Assembly: GCA_020627685.1 (NCBI GenBank)
Contig: JAHDGK010000002.1
Span: forward strand, 164,629-228,628
Length of the DNA stretch: 64,000 bases
Source of the DNA: Granulosicoccus sp.
GTDB lineage: Bacteria > Pseudomonadota > Gammaproteobacteria > Granulosicoccales > Granulosicoccaceae
Direction of reading: 5' to 3'
A model generated the notes under the pieces. It did not search any database. It was given only the letters and a program-made list of their open reading frames with translations, and had not been told where the DNA came from. Below are positions 46,641-55,171 of the stretch, piece after piece. Position 1 is the first letter of the stretch, and each line of letters opens with the position of its first letter. A program made the translations under genes and the position numbers.

Positions 46641-48815
46641 TTAGCTTCCGGTTGCAGCTAAGGTTTCGCCGTGCGGCTGATCATTCAGACGTGCATGCAA
46701 CAAAGAACGGTCAAAAACTCTAAGCACCTGCTCTTGACGCAAGGCAAGGCCCGTCAATTTTTCCGGCGTGTCTATTCCCAACTCGCGACGAATTTCCTGA
46801 CGACGTAACGCACTGGCACGGTATTCGAGAAAAGTGTCTTCACTGCGTGGGGAATCGCCAGTTGCATCTTTGGCATAAAGCGTTGTGTATCCCAGTCGCG
46901 GCAATCGGCCGGAAGCCAGACTATCGATAAGCTGGCTATCATCCAGAAGCGTATCCAGAACTCGCGCTGAAAATTGTTCTCTGTTGACGTTACTGTCATA
47001 GAAAAGATCGATGAGTAATTCGCGCTGATTTTCATCCAAGCCATATTCGTGGGCAAGTATGGCCAAATTTTGAGTGACGTACATGTCTTCATAAGCCAGT
47101 ACCGTATCGACAATAGCGGACCCGGCTTTTAAACGTACGGTATTGACGTGATGCGGTCGAGTCGCATATTGAGGGTCTGCTTGGCTGTCTTTCAATTCAA
47201 TCAGCAGGCGCTCTACAAGAGGTCTGACAATAGCCCCACGATCGCGTTCTGCCCAGTAAATTCGTGCACCGCTGTGTCGCCAGTGGCCTGTCATGAGTTC
47301 AGGGTCTCTTATGCCTTCTTCCAGCGAGACAACGGTATCAAGCAATTTGATAACGATACCCGCCAGGGTGTAAGGGACGCCTGCTTCCGTGGCCTTTACC
47401 GTCATGTCTGTAAATCGGCCCACGTTGTACTGCGCCTGTGGGGAGAGCAAATGCGGCTGCTGTAGTGTCAACTTGGCTTTGCTAGCACCTGCTGAATCAA
47501 CAGAAGAATCAGTCAGCTCAGAGACCATGGCGGCAATCGGCCCACCAAATCGGAACTGAATTTTTCTCAAGGAGTGGCCGTAACCTGTGACCCGCTCTGA
47601 GCCATCTTCGACTACATCATGGAGCATGGCTAAGGTGACAACCAGGGGTTCCAGCGCCCGGCCCAAAACACGTTCTGCAATGGCGGCGATACGAAAGGCA
47701 TGAGCCGCCATGGTACTTAATGACTTTCGGCGACCTTTCTCAAGAGAGCGCATCATCTCCAAACTGGCAATATGAACAGATTCGATACTGTTCGGTGCCT
47801 CGGCTGCGACGTAGTATTCCATGACGGGTAAATTGATATGAACCTCGTGAACCGCCTTGCCTCGCCTGCCCGATAAACGTTCGAGCTTTTCAGGATCGTC
47901 GAGCGCGTCTCTGACCGCCATCAGCAACGTGTTTCTTAAGGGCTCTCGCAATGCGTAGTGATCTACCCCGGTGAGCTTAAAGGCCGCGGCAGTTAATTCA
48001 TAATGCTTTTTAAGTAGTGGCTTTTCAGGAAATTGGCAGGAGCAATCCACTCCTGCTTCACCAAGCTCCATCCGCATCTCAGCGTCCATAAAGCTGATGA
48101 CTTTATCTCCAGCCGCACGGGCAACCAATCGAAGCCGACTGGCCTGAATGGCTGCGATAGCTGTCGCGATTTCCGCTGATGGGGGTTGCGGTATTTCAGT
48201 GCCGCTCTCAACAGCTTGGTTAAATTCGACAAGGTACTCGTTGATTGCAAGGACCAGTTTCGCCACGGAATCACCAAACCAACTGAATAGGTACGTGCTA
48301 TCGACCAGTTCGTTATCCTCAGTCGAGAATGCACCGTAACGGTGTGCCTTGCCGTAGGAGTCCTGCAGCATTGTCGCGACAATCATGTCGTGAGACATAG
48401 ACGTCATGCCTTTGCCGTGAGCACCGTACAGTCGAACGCCCAACAGCATGTTCGCTGCCAGAACAGCCTGATGGATAATCGGCTCGAGTTTAGGCAGGCG
48501 ATTGGTGTTGATTAGATGCTCGCGACCGGCCCCTCTGATATCGAGTTTTTCCGGGCAGATGGTTTCAGGGTCTATGTCCTGATCGGAGAAAAACTCCGTG
48601 GCTAAGATGTCCCGTCCGCGCTGGGTATGGAACAAAGGCTCAGGCAAGGAGGAAAGAGGAACAAAGTGCTCCACCTCTTTTGCTATCCACTTGCGCGACA
48701 GAGTACCTGCAACGACACGTTCCATATCAGAAGTTCCAGCGAGAACTCCGTAGGCTCTGACGAGCTTGACTAGATCAGTGAGCGGATATGCGCGCGCCAC
48801 AATGGCTGTTTCCAA
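46641..48815 (-). CDS. Large protein with a SpoT/RelA-type HD domain, function unknown
   Basis: The 724-residue protein is not one I can name. Its centre (about residues 365-500) has the HD-hydrolase signature of RelA/SpoT proteins: His372, then His399-Asp400 in AMLHDVVEDG with Glu403-Asp404, and KLLD (490-493) in IVIKLLDTVVSLEEG. These correspond to the metal and catalytic residues of (p)ppGpp hydrolases. No synthetase, TGS or ACT domain is present. The N-terminal ~350 residues are mostly helical with no obvious family, and the C-terminal ~200 are likewise unassigned. It lies downstream of the histidine kinase on the same strand, across a 130-base gap. Confidence 0.6.
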   Translation of the reverse strand: METAIVARAYPLTDLVKLVRAYGVLAGTSDMERVVAGTLSRKWIAKEVEHFVPLSSLPEPLFHTQRGRDILATEFFSDQDIDPETICPEKLDIRGAGREHLINTNRLPKLEPIIHQAVLAANMLLGVRLYGAHGKGMTSMSHDMIVATMLQDSYGKAHRYGAFSTEDNELVDSTYLFSWFGDSVAKLVLAINEYLVEFNQAVESGTEIPQPPSAEIATAIAAIQASRLRLVARAAGDKVISFMDAEMRMELGEAGVDCSCQFPEKPLLKKHYELTAAAFKLTGVDHYALREPLRNTLLMAVRDALDDPEKLERLSGRRGKAVHEVHINLPVMEYYVAAEAPNSIESVHIASLEMMRSLEKGRRKSLSTMAAHAFRIAAIAERVLGRALEPLVVTLAMLHDVVEDGSERVTGYGHSLRKIQFRFGGPIAAMVSELTDSSVDSAGASKAKLTLQQPHLLSPQAQYNVGRFTDMTVKATEAGVPYTLAGIVIKLLDTVVSLEEGIRDPELMTGHWRHSGARIYWAERDRGAIVRPLVERLLIELKDSQADPQYATRPHHVNTVRLKAGSAIVDTVLAYEDMYVTQNLAILAHEYGLDENQRELLIDLFYDSNVNREQFSARVLDTLLDDSQLIDSLASGRLPRLGYTTLYAKDATGDSPRSEDTFLEYRASALRRQEIRRELGIDTPEKLTGLALRQEQVLRVFDRSLLHARLNDQPHGETLAATGS

Positions 48816-48945
48816 AATATGAACCTAACTTGTCCTAGAGGATAGCAACACATCGACGGAATGAAATGTAACTTAGCGTGACCAGCCACACCGTAATGTT
48901 TCATGGAGGTTTCAAAACGTAAAACGCTCGACCTCGTCACCCTTT

Positions 48946-51105
48946 TCAGGAAGTTCGAACGGCCGGTATGTAAACCTCAAAGGTACTTCCCTGCATGTTG
49001 TCGGACTGCACACGAATATCACCACCGGAGCGTCTGATAATTCCATAGCTCACCGATAAGCCCAGGCCTGTCCCTTGCGCTTTGCCGCTGGTGAAGAACG
49101 GGTCAAATACTCTTGGCAAATCTTGGGGCTCGATTCCACATCCAGAATCCTCCACGCGAATCAGGACCTGCTGATTATCCAGATCGGAGGTGCTGATGGT
49201 TATAGATTGCTGCTCAACTACTCCCACCTCTGTATTGGACATTTTCTGCCGGATCGCTTCAGCCGCATTGGTAATGAGATTAACCAACACTTGCTGGAGC
49301 TCCTGACGATCAACCAGGGCAAGCTGGCTGGCAGAATGCGACTGTTTGACTTCGATCGCCTGACCTTCGAACTCGTGCAAGAGCATTTTCAACGTGCCCT
49401 CAATGACGGATTCTAGATTGACCGGCTCAACCGGAGATTGCTCGTACTCCGATCTGGACGGGCTAATATCCGAGCGAATACTTTCACTGGAAAGCCGCGG
49501 ATCTCCACTCTGAATTTCCGAGCGAGAGTACTGCAGCAGCCGATCGGTGATTGATCGGATTCGATAAACTTGTTCGATAATCAAATCGATTTCTGTTTGC
49601 ACGTTCTCCCGTAAAGGCCCAAGGTCGGCAACCAGAACATCCATATTGCCCAGAATGACGGCTGTGGGATTATTGATTTCGTGCGCTACACCAGCGGTAA
49701 GCTCACCTAAGGCTGCAAGCTTTTCCGCATTTGCCAGTTGTCGGCGGGTTTTATGTAGTAGGTCGATCGAGTCATGCAGCCGTTGGTTTTGGGTTTCCAG
49801 TTCGGCCGTCCTGTGCTGCACTTTGTCCTCTAATACGGCGGCATCGTGTTCGATGCGATCACGATGGGACTCAAGCGTATCCAGCATGGCATCGAACTGT
49901 GAGGCGAGCTCGCCAATTTCGTTACCGGTAGACATTGGTCCGATACGCCGATGCTCACCAGCGGCTGTAGCGCGTACCACTGATGTCATCGTTTCTATCG
50001 GTGTGAATATCGCTCGAGCACCGAGTATTGCCGCGCCTACCGCCAATAAGCTACCTCCCAATACCAGGGCCGAAAGTACTGCGATAGCTTTGTACAGCTG
50101 AGCCCGGAATGGCGCTTCCAGATAGCCTGCGTACAACATACCAACACGCATCCCCGCAACATCGAGAATCGGTTCGTATGCCGATATATACCAATCATTA
50201 ACAACGAACGCTCTGTCAATCCAAGATTCACCTCTGGATAAAACGGCATCACGAACTTCAACAGATACGCGGGTACCAAGCGCACGAGTGTCATCGCTCT
50301 TAGGCACATTGGTGGTTATACGGACATCTTCCAGGAAGACCGTAACGGTTCCTCGACTACCCGGTGCGAGACTTCCCGGACCGTATACCAAATCTCGAAT
50401 TTCATCGACAAAATCGAAATTTCGATTCAGTAGCAACCCGCCTTCTAATATGGCAACCCTTTCGCCAAGGGCGTTAAGTACCGGTTGCAACGTTCTGATG
50501 ATCATGGCTCGATCTTCTGCGGATCGGTCACTGGGTGCGGCGCGCGCGGTAGCCAACAGAGGCAACACAACCATCTCCGCAAGAATTCGCTCTTCACGCC
50601 CCCATTCATCGGCAGAATAAATTTCAATACCGGTCATACCCAAGTTGTTATCGGCGTTATTCAACGCAAGCAACTGTTCGGTTAACGGGGACTCACGAAG
50701 ATGATGACTGACCCAACCGTTCGAACTGAGCTGTTGCTTACCATCAACAGACAGAAGTTTTAAAAAATCAAAGTTATAGTCAGAACGGTACGCTTCGAGT
50801 AACTGGATTAGCTGATTGGAATCTTGCTTTGTATAAAGATCCGACATTCTCGAACTAGCAGCCAATGCTGAGAGCGTCTTCTGACCATCTTTTTGTATGC
50901 GTTGAAAACTCTCACCCGCTACACGTAAATCTGTATTTACTTTGGTAAACAGTTGTTCATAGGTGTAATCGGTAGACCACCTAGATGCCAACAGAACCAC
51001 CGTACCTGTCAATAACAACAACGGCACCAGCACCAATGCCAACAAACGGTAACGTAAATTAGAGAAACGTTTTAGAAAACGACTAGATGATGTTTTTTGG
51101 ATCAC
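48946..51105 (-). CDS. Membrane sensor histidine kinase
   Basis: The 719-residue kinase starts with GTG, with helix 1 at about residues 21-41. A large periplasmic sensor (about 42-335) shows a Cache-like region, and helix 2 follows (about 340-362). HAMP comes next (363-415), then a coiled coil. HisKA has the phosphoacceptor His475 in TAGVAHEINNPTAVILGN, and the ATPase domain has LVNLITNAAEAI, VEDSGCGI and GKAQGTGLGLSVSYGI. It starts 16 bases after the response regulator and is its likely partner. The signal sensed cannot be read. The internal N-box is complete, so the kinase looks active, unlike its partner's ATPase. Confidence 0.92.
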   Translation of the reverse strand: MIQKTSSSRFLKRFSNLRYRLLALVLVPLLLLTGTVVLLASRWSTDYTYEQLFTKVNTDLRVAGESFQRIQKDGQKTLSALAASSRMSDLYTKQDSNQLIQLLEAYRSDYNFDFLKLLSVDGKQQLSSNGWVSHHLRESPLTEQLLALNNADNNLGMTGIEIYSADEWGREERILAEMVVLPLLATARAAPSDRSAEDRAMIIRTLQPVLNALGERVAILEGGLLLNRNFDFVDEIRDLVYGPGSLAPGSRGTVTVFLEDVRITTNVPKSDDTRALGTRVSVEVRDAVLSRGESWIDRAFVVNDWYISAYEPILDVAGMRVGMLYAGYLEAPFRAQLYKAIAVLSALVLGGSLLAVGAAILGARAIFTPIETMTSVVRATAAGEHRRIGPMSTGNEIGELASQFDAMLDTLESHRDRIEHDAAVLEDKVQHRTAELETQNQRLHDSIDLLHKTRRQLANAEKLAALGELTAGVAHEINNPTAVILGNMDVLVADLGPLRENVQTEIDLIIEQVYRIRSITDRLLQYSRSEIQSGDPRLSSESIRSDISPSRSEYEQSPVEPVNLESVIEGTLKMLLHEFEGQAIEVKQSHSASQLALVDRQELQQVLVNLITNAAEAIRQKMSNTEVGVVEQQSITISTSDLDNQQVLIRVEDSGCGIEPQDLPRVFDPFFTSGKAQGTGLGLSVSYGIIRRSGGDIRVQSDNMQGSTFEVYIPAVRTS

Positions 51106-51121
51106 TGAGAGCCGCTAACCG

Positions 51122-52573
51122 TTATTGCGAAGTATCAGCGCTTTGCCAAAGCGTTTGTTTACGTTCGAGCGTTTTTCGAGATACGCCTAACAAACGTGCA
51201 GCAGCCGACTTATTGTTATTGACCGATTCAAGTACCGATTCAATATGAGCACGCTCAACGGCATCCATAGACCAATCTAAAGGATATCCTGGTTCAGACC
51301 ATTGCAAGCTTTGCGGTTCTGAACTCAAGCTATCAAGCGGCAAGGCTCCCAGCAGCAAAGTTCGTTCTATAACATTACGAAGCTCGCGCACATTACCCGG
51401 CCAAGAGTAGTTTTCTAAAATCTGCCAGTCTTTGTGTAATAGCTCTACGCGCTCTTGCCTCATTTCTGAAGACAAACGATCCATAAAATAATTGACCAGC
51501 AGTTCCAAGTCAGAACCTCTTTCTCGTAACGGAGGTACAACAATAGAAAGTACATTTAAGCGGTAGAACAAATCATCACGTAAAGCTGCCGAATGATGTA
51601 ACTGCTCGATATCTTGCGTCGAAGCAGAAATGATTCTTACATCCACTGAAATATCGCGTACACCACCCACAGGTCTTATGCGACCTGTCTCCAGCACTTC
51701 AGCAAGTTTTGATTGGATCAGTTCAGGAAGACATCCCACTTCATTTAAAAACAAGGTGCCCTTGTCTGCATGTACAAAAAGTCCGTCAGACAAATGAGGT
51801 TTTGATGTAGTGGATGCATCGGTCGCCCCAAACAATTCCTGTTCAAACATCTCTTCGTCTATTGATGCGCAATTGAGAGACACAAAGGAACCGCTACGTC
51901 GGCTCATGGAATGTATTGCCCGAGCGATGATCCCCATACCGGTTCCGGTCTCACCTTGAATAAGCACGGGAGATTGACTGGGGGCCGCACGTTGAGCCAA
52001 AGACAGCATCTCTTTCATAGCCGAGCTATTTGCAACCAGACCACTGTCATCCTGAATTTGTTGAAGCTGTAAACGCAGCAAAGAATTCTCACGCAGTATT
52101 TGACGACGCATGAGTGTTCGTTGCATGGATAAAAACATCTGCTCCGTTCGGAACGGCTTCATAATGAAATCATCTGCGCCATTTCGCAGTGCCGATATCG
52201 CCATCTCTAAGTCAGCGTATGCGGTCATGTAAATAACGTGAGTTTGTACGCCACGCTCTCTTAACTTACCCATCCAATCCAAACCGGACAATCCAGGGAG
52301 GCGTATATCAACCAAAAGTAAGTCGAAGTGATAACGCAATCGCAATGCTTCTGCTTCTTCAGCACTGCCCGCCACTTCGAGTAACGCGCAACGATCTTCC
52401 AGCGCGCGCTTTAAAAAATTGAGCATCCCCGGCTCGTCATCAACGACCAAGATGGCTGCAGATCTGAGCAGTCGATTAAATTCCAGCTCATCGTCTACTT
52501 CATTTTTGTAAGAGTGTTGCGACTGCAAAATCGTATACCGGTTAATTAGGACGCATTGTGTAAGGCTCGACAA
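51122..52573 (-). CDS. NtrC-like response regulator with degenerate AAA+ domain
   Basis: The 483-residue protein has an intact receiver (acidic Asp45/Asp46, phosphoacceptor Asp89, Lys139) and an NtrC-type AAA+ domain (about 180-400). A Fis-type HTH closes it (about 440-471, NNNKSAAARLLGVSRKTLERK). In the AAA+ domain Walker A is GETGTGMG, with Met213 for Lys. Walker B is GTLFLNE, with Asn277 for Asp. The GAFTGA sigma-54 contact loop is missing after ELFG. The arginines in ALRDDLFYRLN remain. ATPase-driven sigma-54 activation is therefore unlikely. No ATG precedes the receiver; the start is an upstream TTG and is uncertain. Confidence 0.88.
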   Translation of the reverse strand: MSSLTQCVLINRYTILQSQHSYKNEVDDELEFNRLLRSAAILVVDDEPGMLNFLKRALEDRCALLEVAGSAEEAEALRLRYHFDLLLVDIRLPGLSGLDWMGKLRERGVQTHVIYMTAYADLEMAISALRNGADDFIMKPFRTEQMFLSMQRTLMRRQILRENSLLRLQLQQIQDDSGLVANSSAMKEMLSLAQRAAPSQSPVLIQGETGTGMGIIARAIHSMSRRSGSFVSLNCASIDEEMFEQELFGATDASTTSKPHLSDGLFVHADKGTLFLNEVGCLPELIQSKLAEVLETGRIRPVGGVRDISVDVRIISASTQDIEQLHHSAALRDDLFYRLNVLSIVVPPLRERGSDLELLVNYFMDRLSSEMRQERVELLHKDWQILENYSWPGNVRELRNVIERTLLLGALPLDSLSSEPQSLQWSEPGYPLDWSMDAVERAHIESVLESVNNNKSAAARLLGVSRKTLERKQTLWQSADTSQ

Positions 52574-52673
52574 ACTCGCCTATGACATTCTACGGCCAGT
52601 CGCTGCGCGATGCCAGATTTCCGTCACATCTACCTTATGATTCTGACAGCTTGCTCTAAGGAAGCAGGTGAAT

Positions 52674-53507
52674 TCAGGAGCGTTTTTTAAAGACAGCCTT
52701 GGCGACAGCTTTTTTCTTAGTCGCTTTCTTAGCCAATAGCTTCGTTTTCTTCTTTTTAGTGTTTGATGCCGTTTTCTTAGCGCTGCTTTTTTTACGACCT
52801 TCCGTCGATCGTTTTTTCGTTGTGCGGGCGGCAAGCTTTGCAGGACCACTTGAACCCACTGGCTTTTTTACTTTTGCCGCCGTTTTCGGTTTGAAATCGC
52901 AAAGATCACTTATGGAGCATTCCGGACATTTTGGTGTTCGTGCCAAGCAGACGTACCTGCCATGCAATATCAACCAATGGTGGGCATCTAATAGATAGTC
53001 CTTAGGAACGAATTTAAGAAGCTGCTTTTCGACCTGCAATACATTTTTCCCAGGTGCCAGACCGGTACGATTGGAGACTCGAAAGATGTGCGTATCTACC
53101 GCCATAGCAATCTGTCGGAACGCAGTATTTAAAACAACGTTGGCGGTCTTGCGACCTACTCCGGGAAGAGCTTCAAGCTTCTCGCGATCTTGCGGCACTT
53201 GTCCATCGTGCAATTCACACAGCATGCGACAAGCCTCAATGACATTCTTAGCTTTAGTGTTGAAAAGACCAATAGTACGAATGTAAGGAGTTAAACCCTT
53301 AACTCCCAGTTTATAAATGGCCTCGGGTGTATTGGCGACGGGATACAAACGCTGGGTGGCTTTGTTAACACTAACGTCTGTCGCTTGCGCCGATAAAATG
53401 ACGGCAATCAATAATTCAAATGCGTTGTTGTATTCCAGCTCTGTTTTAGGTTCAGGGTTCGCAGCTTTAAGGCGCCGGAACATCTCTTCACGCTTTTCAT
53501 TATTCAT
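52674..53507 (-). CDS. nth: Endonuclease III with a lysine-rich C-terminal tail
   Basis: Nth is a DNA glycosylase/AP lyase that removes oxidised pyrimidines. Residues 1-205 are a normal Nth: LLIAVILSAQATD, LPGVGRKTANVVLN with catalytic Lys120, VDTHIFRVSNR with Asp138, and the cluster cysteines 187, 194, 197 and 203 (CLARTPKCPECSISDLC). From about residue 206 to 277 comes a tail built of Lys, Ala, Thr and Ser, like histone-H1 or AlgP tails. The Escherichia enzyme stops near 211. It lies upstream of the regulator on the same strand with a 100-base gap. Confidence 0.95.
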   Translation of the reverse strand: MNNEKREEMFRRLKAANPEPKTELEYNNAFELLIAVILSAQATDVSVNKATQRLYPVANTPEAIYKLGVKGLTPYIRTIGLFNTKAKNVIEACRMLCELHDGQVPQDREKLEALPGVGRKTANVVLNTAFRQIAMAVDTHIFRVSNRTGLAPGKNVLQVEKQLLKFVPKDYLLDAHHWLILHGRYVCLARTPKCPECSISDLCDFKPKTAAKVKKPVGSSGPAKLAARTTKKRSTEGRKKSSAKKTASNTKKKKTKLLAKKATKKKAVAKAVFKKRS

Positions 53508-53863
53508 AACGTTGGATTATTAGTGAGTACTTCAGGTAACCTGTTCGAGTTGGGCAAAACATAGCGGTAACGTTGCTGATACTTTTACAATAACGTGGCA
53601 ATAAGCGTTACTCATAAAACGTTACAGCGTCAGAAAACCATCACTTGAATAATGGGCTTAAAACAAGGTAAATACGTTGATGCAATTGGATGTAATTCTT
53701 CGTTATCATGTTACATCGTCATGGCCAGTAAGTAATTATGCAAATTCAAAGGCCCGTGTCCTAAGTTAGTGCGCAGGAAAAACCAGGGAGTAACTCCCTT
53801 GCCCTTTAATACAACTGATACACCACATGGCTTTGCAGCCAACGTTTAGGTAATCCGCAAGAG
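53508..53863. other. 356-base gap between nth and the membrane regulator-like gene
   Basis: This is the longest gene-free stretch of the window. It holds the divergent promoters of nth (minus) and the gene at 53864 (plus). It contains several AACGTT/AACGTTA repeats (around 53505, 53568, 53622) and the palindrome at 53785-53799. No open frame of note is seen. A structured leader RNA in the last 120 bases is possible but does not match a riboswitch I know. Confidence 0.4.
53785..53799. promoter_or_regulatory. 15-bp palindrome upstream of the gene at 53864
   Basis: AGGGAGT and ACTCCCT are 7-base perfect arms around a central A, 65 bases upstream of the start at 53864. It could be an operator or a leader hairpin. 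Confidence 0.35.
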
Positions 53864-55045
53864 ATGCAAAAACCGCCACAAACTGAAGGGCAAACACAGC
53901 CGGATCAGCGTCAAATTATTGATGCTTTGAACGCGGTGCTTGAATCAGACAAGTTCACAGCCGCCCCTCAGATGTCCGCATTCTTAAAGTATGTTGTGGA
54001 GCAAGCGGCATCGGGCAACATGACCCGCATCAAAGCCTATACCGTGGCTATTGACGCATTAGGAAAACCAGATTCTTTTGATCCCCAAAATGATCCGGTA
54101 GTGCGCGTTCTTGCTGGAAGACTCAGGGCTGCCCTTGCGTCCTACTATGAGTCCAATCCCGACACTGAACTTCGCATCACCATGCGACCCGGCTCTTATG
54201 TTCCCTCTTTCGTACATCGTTCATCGCTCAATTTAACAGACAGGCAACAAAGCTCGCTGAGCACAAACGGTGAATCTGATTCCCCTAAAGGTGCTTTATC
54301 TGCAGCAAAACCGCAGTCCAATCCACAAGCGAATGCGCTACGGACTAAGGCTGTTAACGATCTGAAGCCTACGCCATCAAGCGACAGCGCTGCACGTTCA
54401 AATTCACCCGGAGCTGCAGACAGCCAGCCTGAATCAACCGATTCGCATCCTACGAATAATAAGCGTGATTACGGAGCCTACGTGCGGTGGATGTTCAAGC
54501 TACCTGCGGTGGGTATTGCCTTGGCTGCGCTTGGTTTTTTTGTTGGAATGCAACTCACGGGTTATCAATCTCAGACGAATGAAGCACCTGCAGCGGCTGC
54601 CGCTACAGCCGCTTTTACACCCACCCCTACAACCCGCAGCAGACCCGAAAAAGTATCTCTGTTCGTTAGCGCGCTTGATCGGGGAAATTCGTTGAATAAT
54701 CAATTGAACACGATGATGAGTGGTGTTTTCTCAGAGTCTCAATCGGTCAGGGTTTATCGAATCCTTGAAACGGCTACTGCTCAACAGCATTGGCCAGAGG
54801 ACTATCTTGTTTCTGTCAATGTGCTTCCACTGCCAGATGAAACAAGGGTTAGTGTTCAATTGGTAGAAGCGCAAACCGGCAGAATCAGTCACTCTGAAAA
54901 TCTTTCACTCAGCAAGTCAGCCAGCGATGGTTTAAATGCTGATGAACTTGACACTATCACCGTGTTTGCAAGAGATCTTGTCAGTGAACAAGGCCCTTTG
55001 TTTGAAGACTACAACAGCAAACAAGCCGCTGACAGCGCACAGTAA
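53864..55045 (+). CDS. Membrane protein with N-terminal domain typical of cyclase/TPR regulators
   Basis: The 393-residue protein has an N-terminal domain (about residues 15-116) with SAFLKYVVEQAASGNMTRIKAYTVAIDALGKPDSFDPQNDPVVRVLAGRLRAAL and PGSYVP (read in parts). I know this pattern from the start of many adenylate cyclase- or TPR-type proteins. A low-complexity linker (about 120-205) leads to one membrane helix (211-231) and a C-terminal periplasmic part (about 255-385) with no named family. The layout resembles a ToxR-like signalling protein, which is an inference. The catalytic domain usually attached is missing. Confidence 0.65.
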   Translation: MQKPPQTEGQTQPDQRQIIDALNAVLESDKFTAAPQMSAFLKYVVEQAASGNMTRIKAYTVAIDALGKPDSFDPQNDPVVRVLAGRLRAALASYYESNPDTELRITMRPGSYVPSFVHRSSLNLTDRQQSSLSTNGESDSPKGALSAAKPQSNPQANALRTKAVNDLKPTPSSDSAARSNSPGAADSQPESTDSHPTNNKRDYGAYVRWMFKLPAVGIALAALGFFVGMQLTGYQSQTNEAPAAAAATAAFTPTPTTRSRPEKVSLFVSALDRGNSLNNQLNTMMSGVFSESQSVRVYRILETATAQQHWPEDYLVSVNVLPLPDETRVSVQLVEAQTGRISHSENLSLSKSASDGLNADELDTITVFARDLVSEQGPLFEDYNSKQAADSAQ

Positions 55046-55171
55046 CGTTAAGCCAATTTTTTGACTTAAAAATTCACTACAACATCTTGCAGTATTAATT
55101 ACCCGTTACGGGCGAATCGGCACAACAATAAATCATAGACTGGTCTACGGCTTTGAGCTGGAGTTCAGGAC

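Noticed and set aside
52674-52890. Repeat array in the 3' part of nth
   Set aside because: The repeats are Lys-codon low complexity in the coding tail, not spaced direct repeats; it is not a CRISPR.
53700-53863. Cyclic-di-GMP or other known riboswitch before the gene at 53864
   Set aside because: GGGAGTAACTCCC and AGGAAAAACC look structured, but the sequence lacks the conserved core of the GEMM class.
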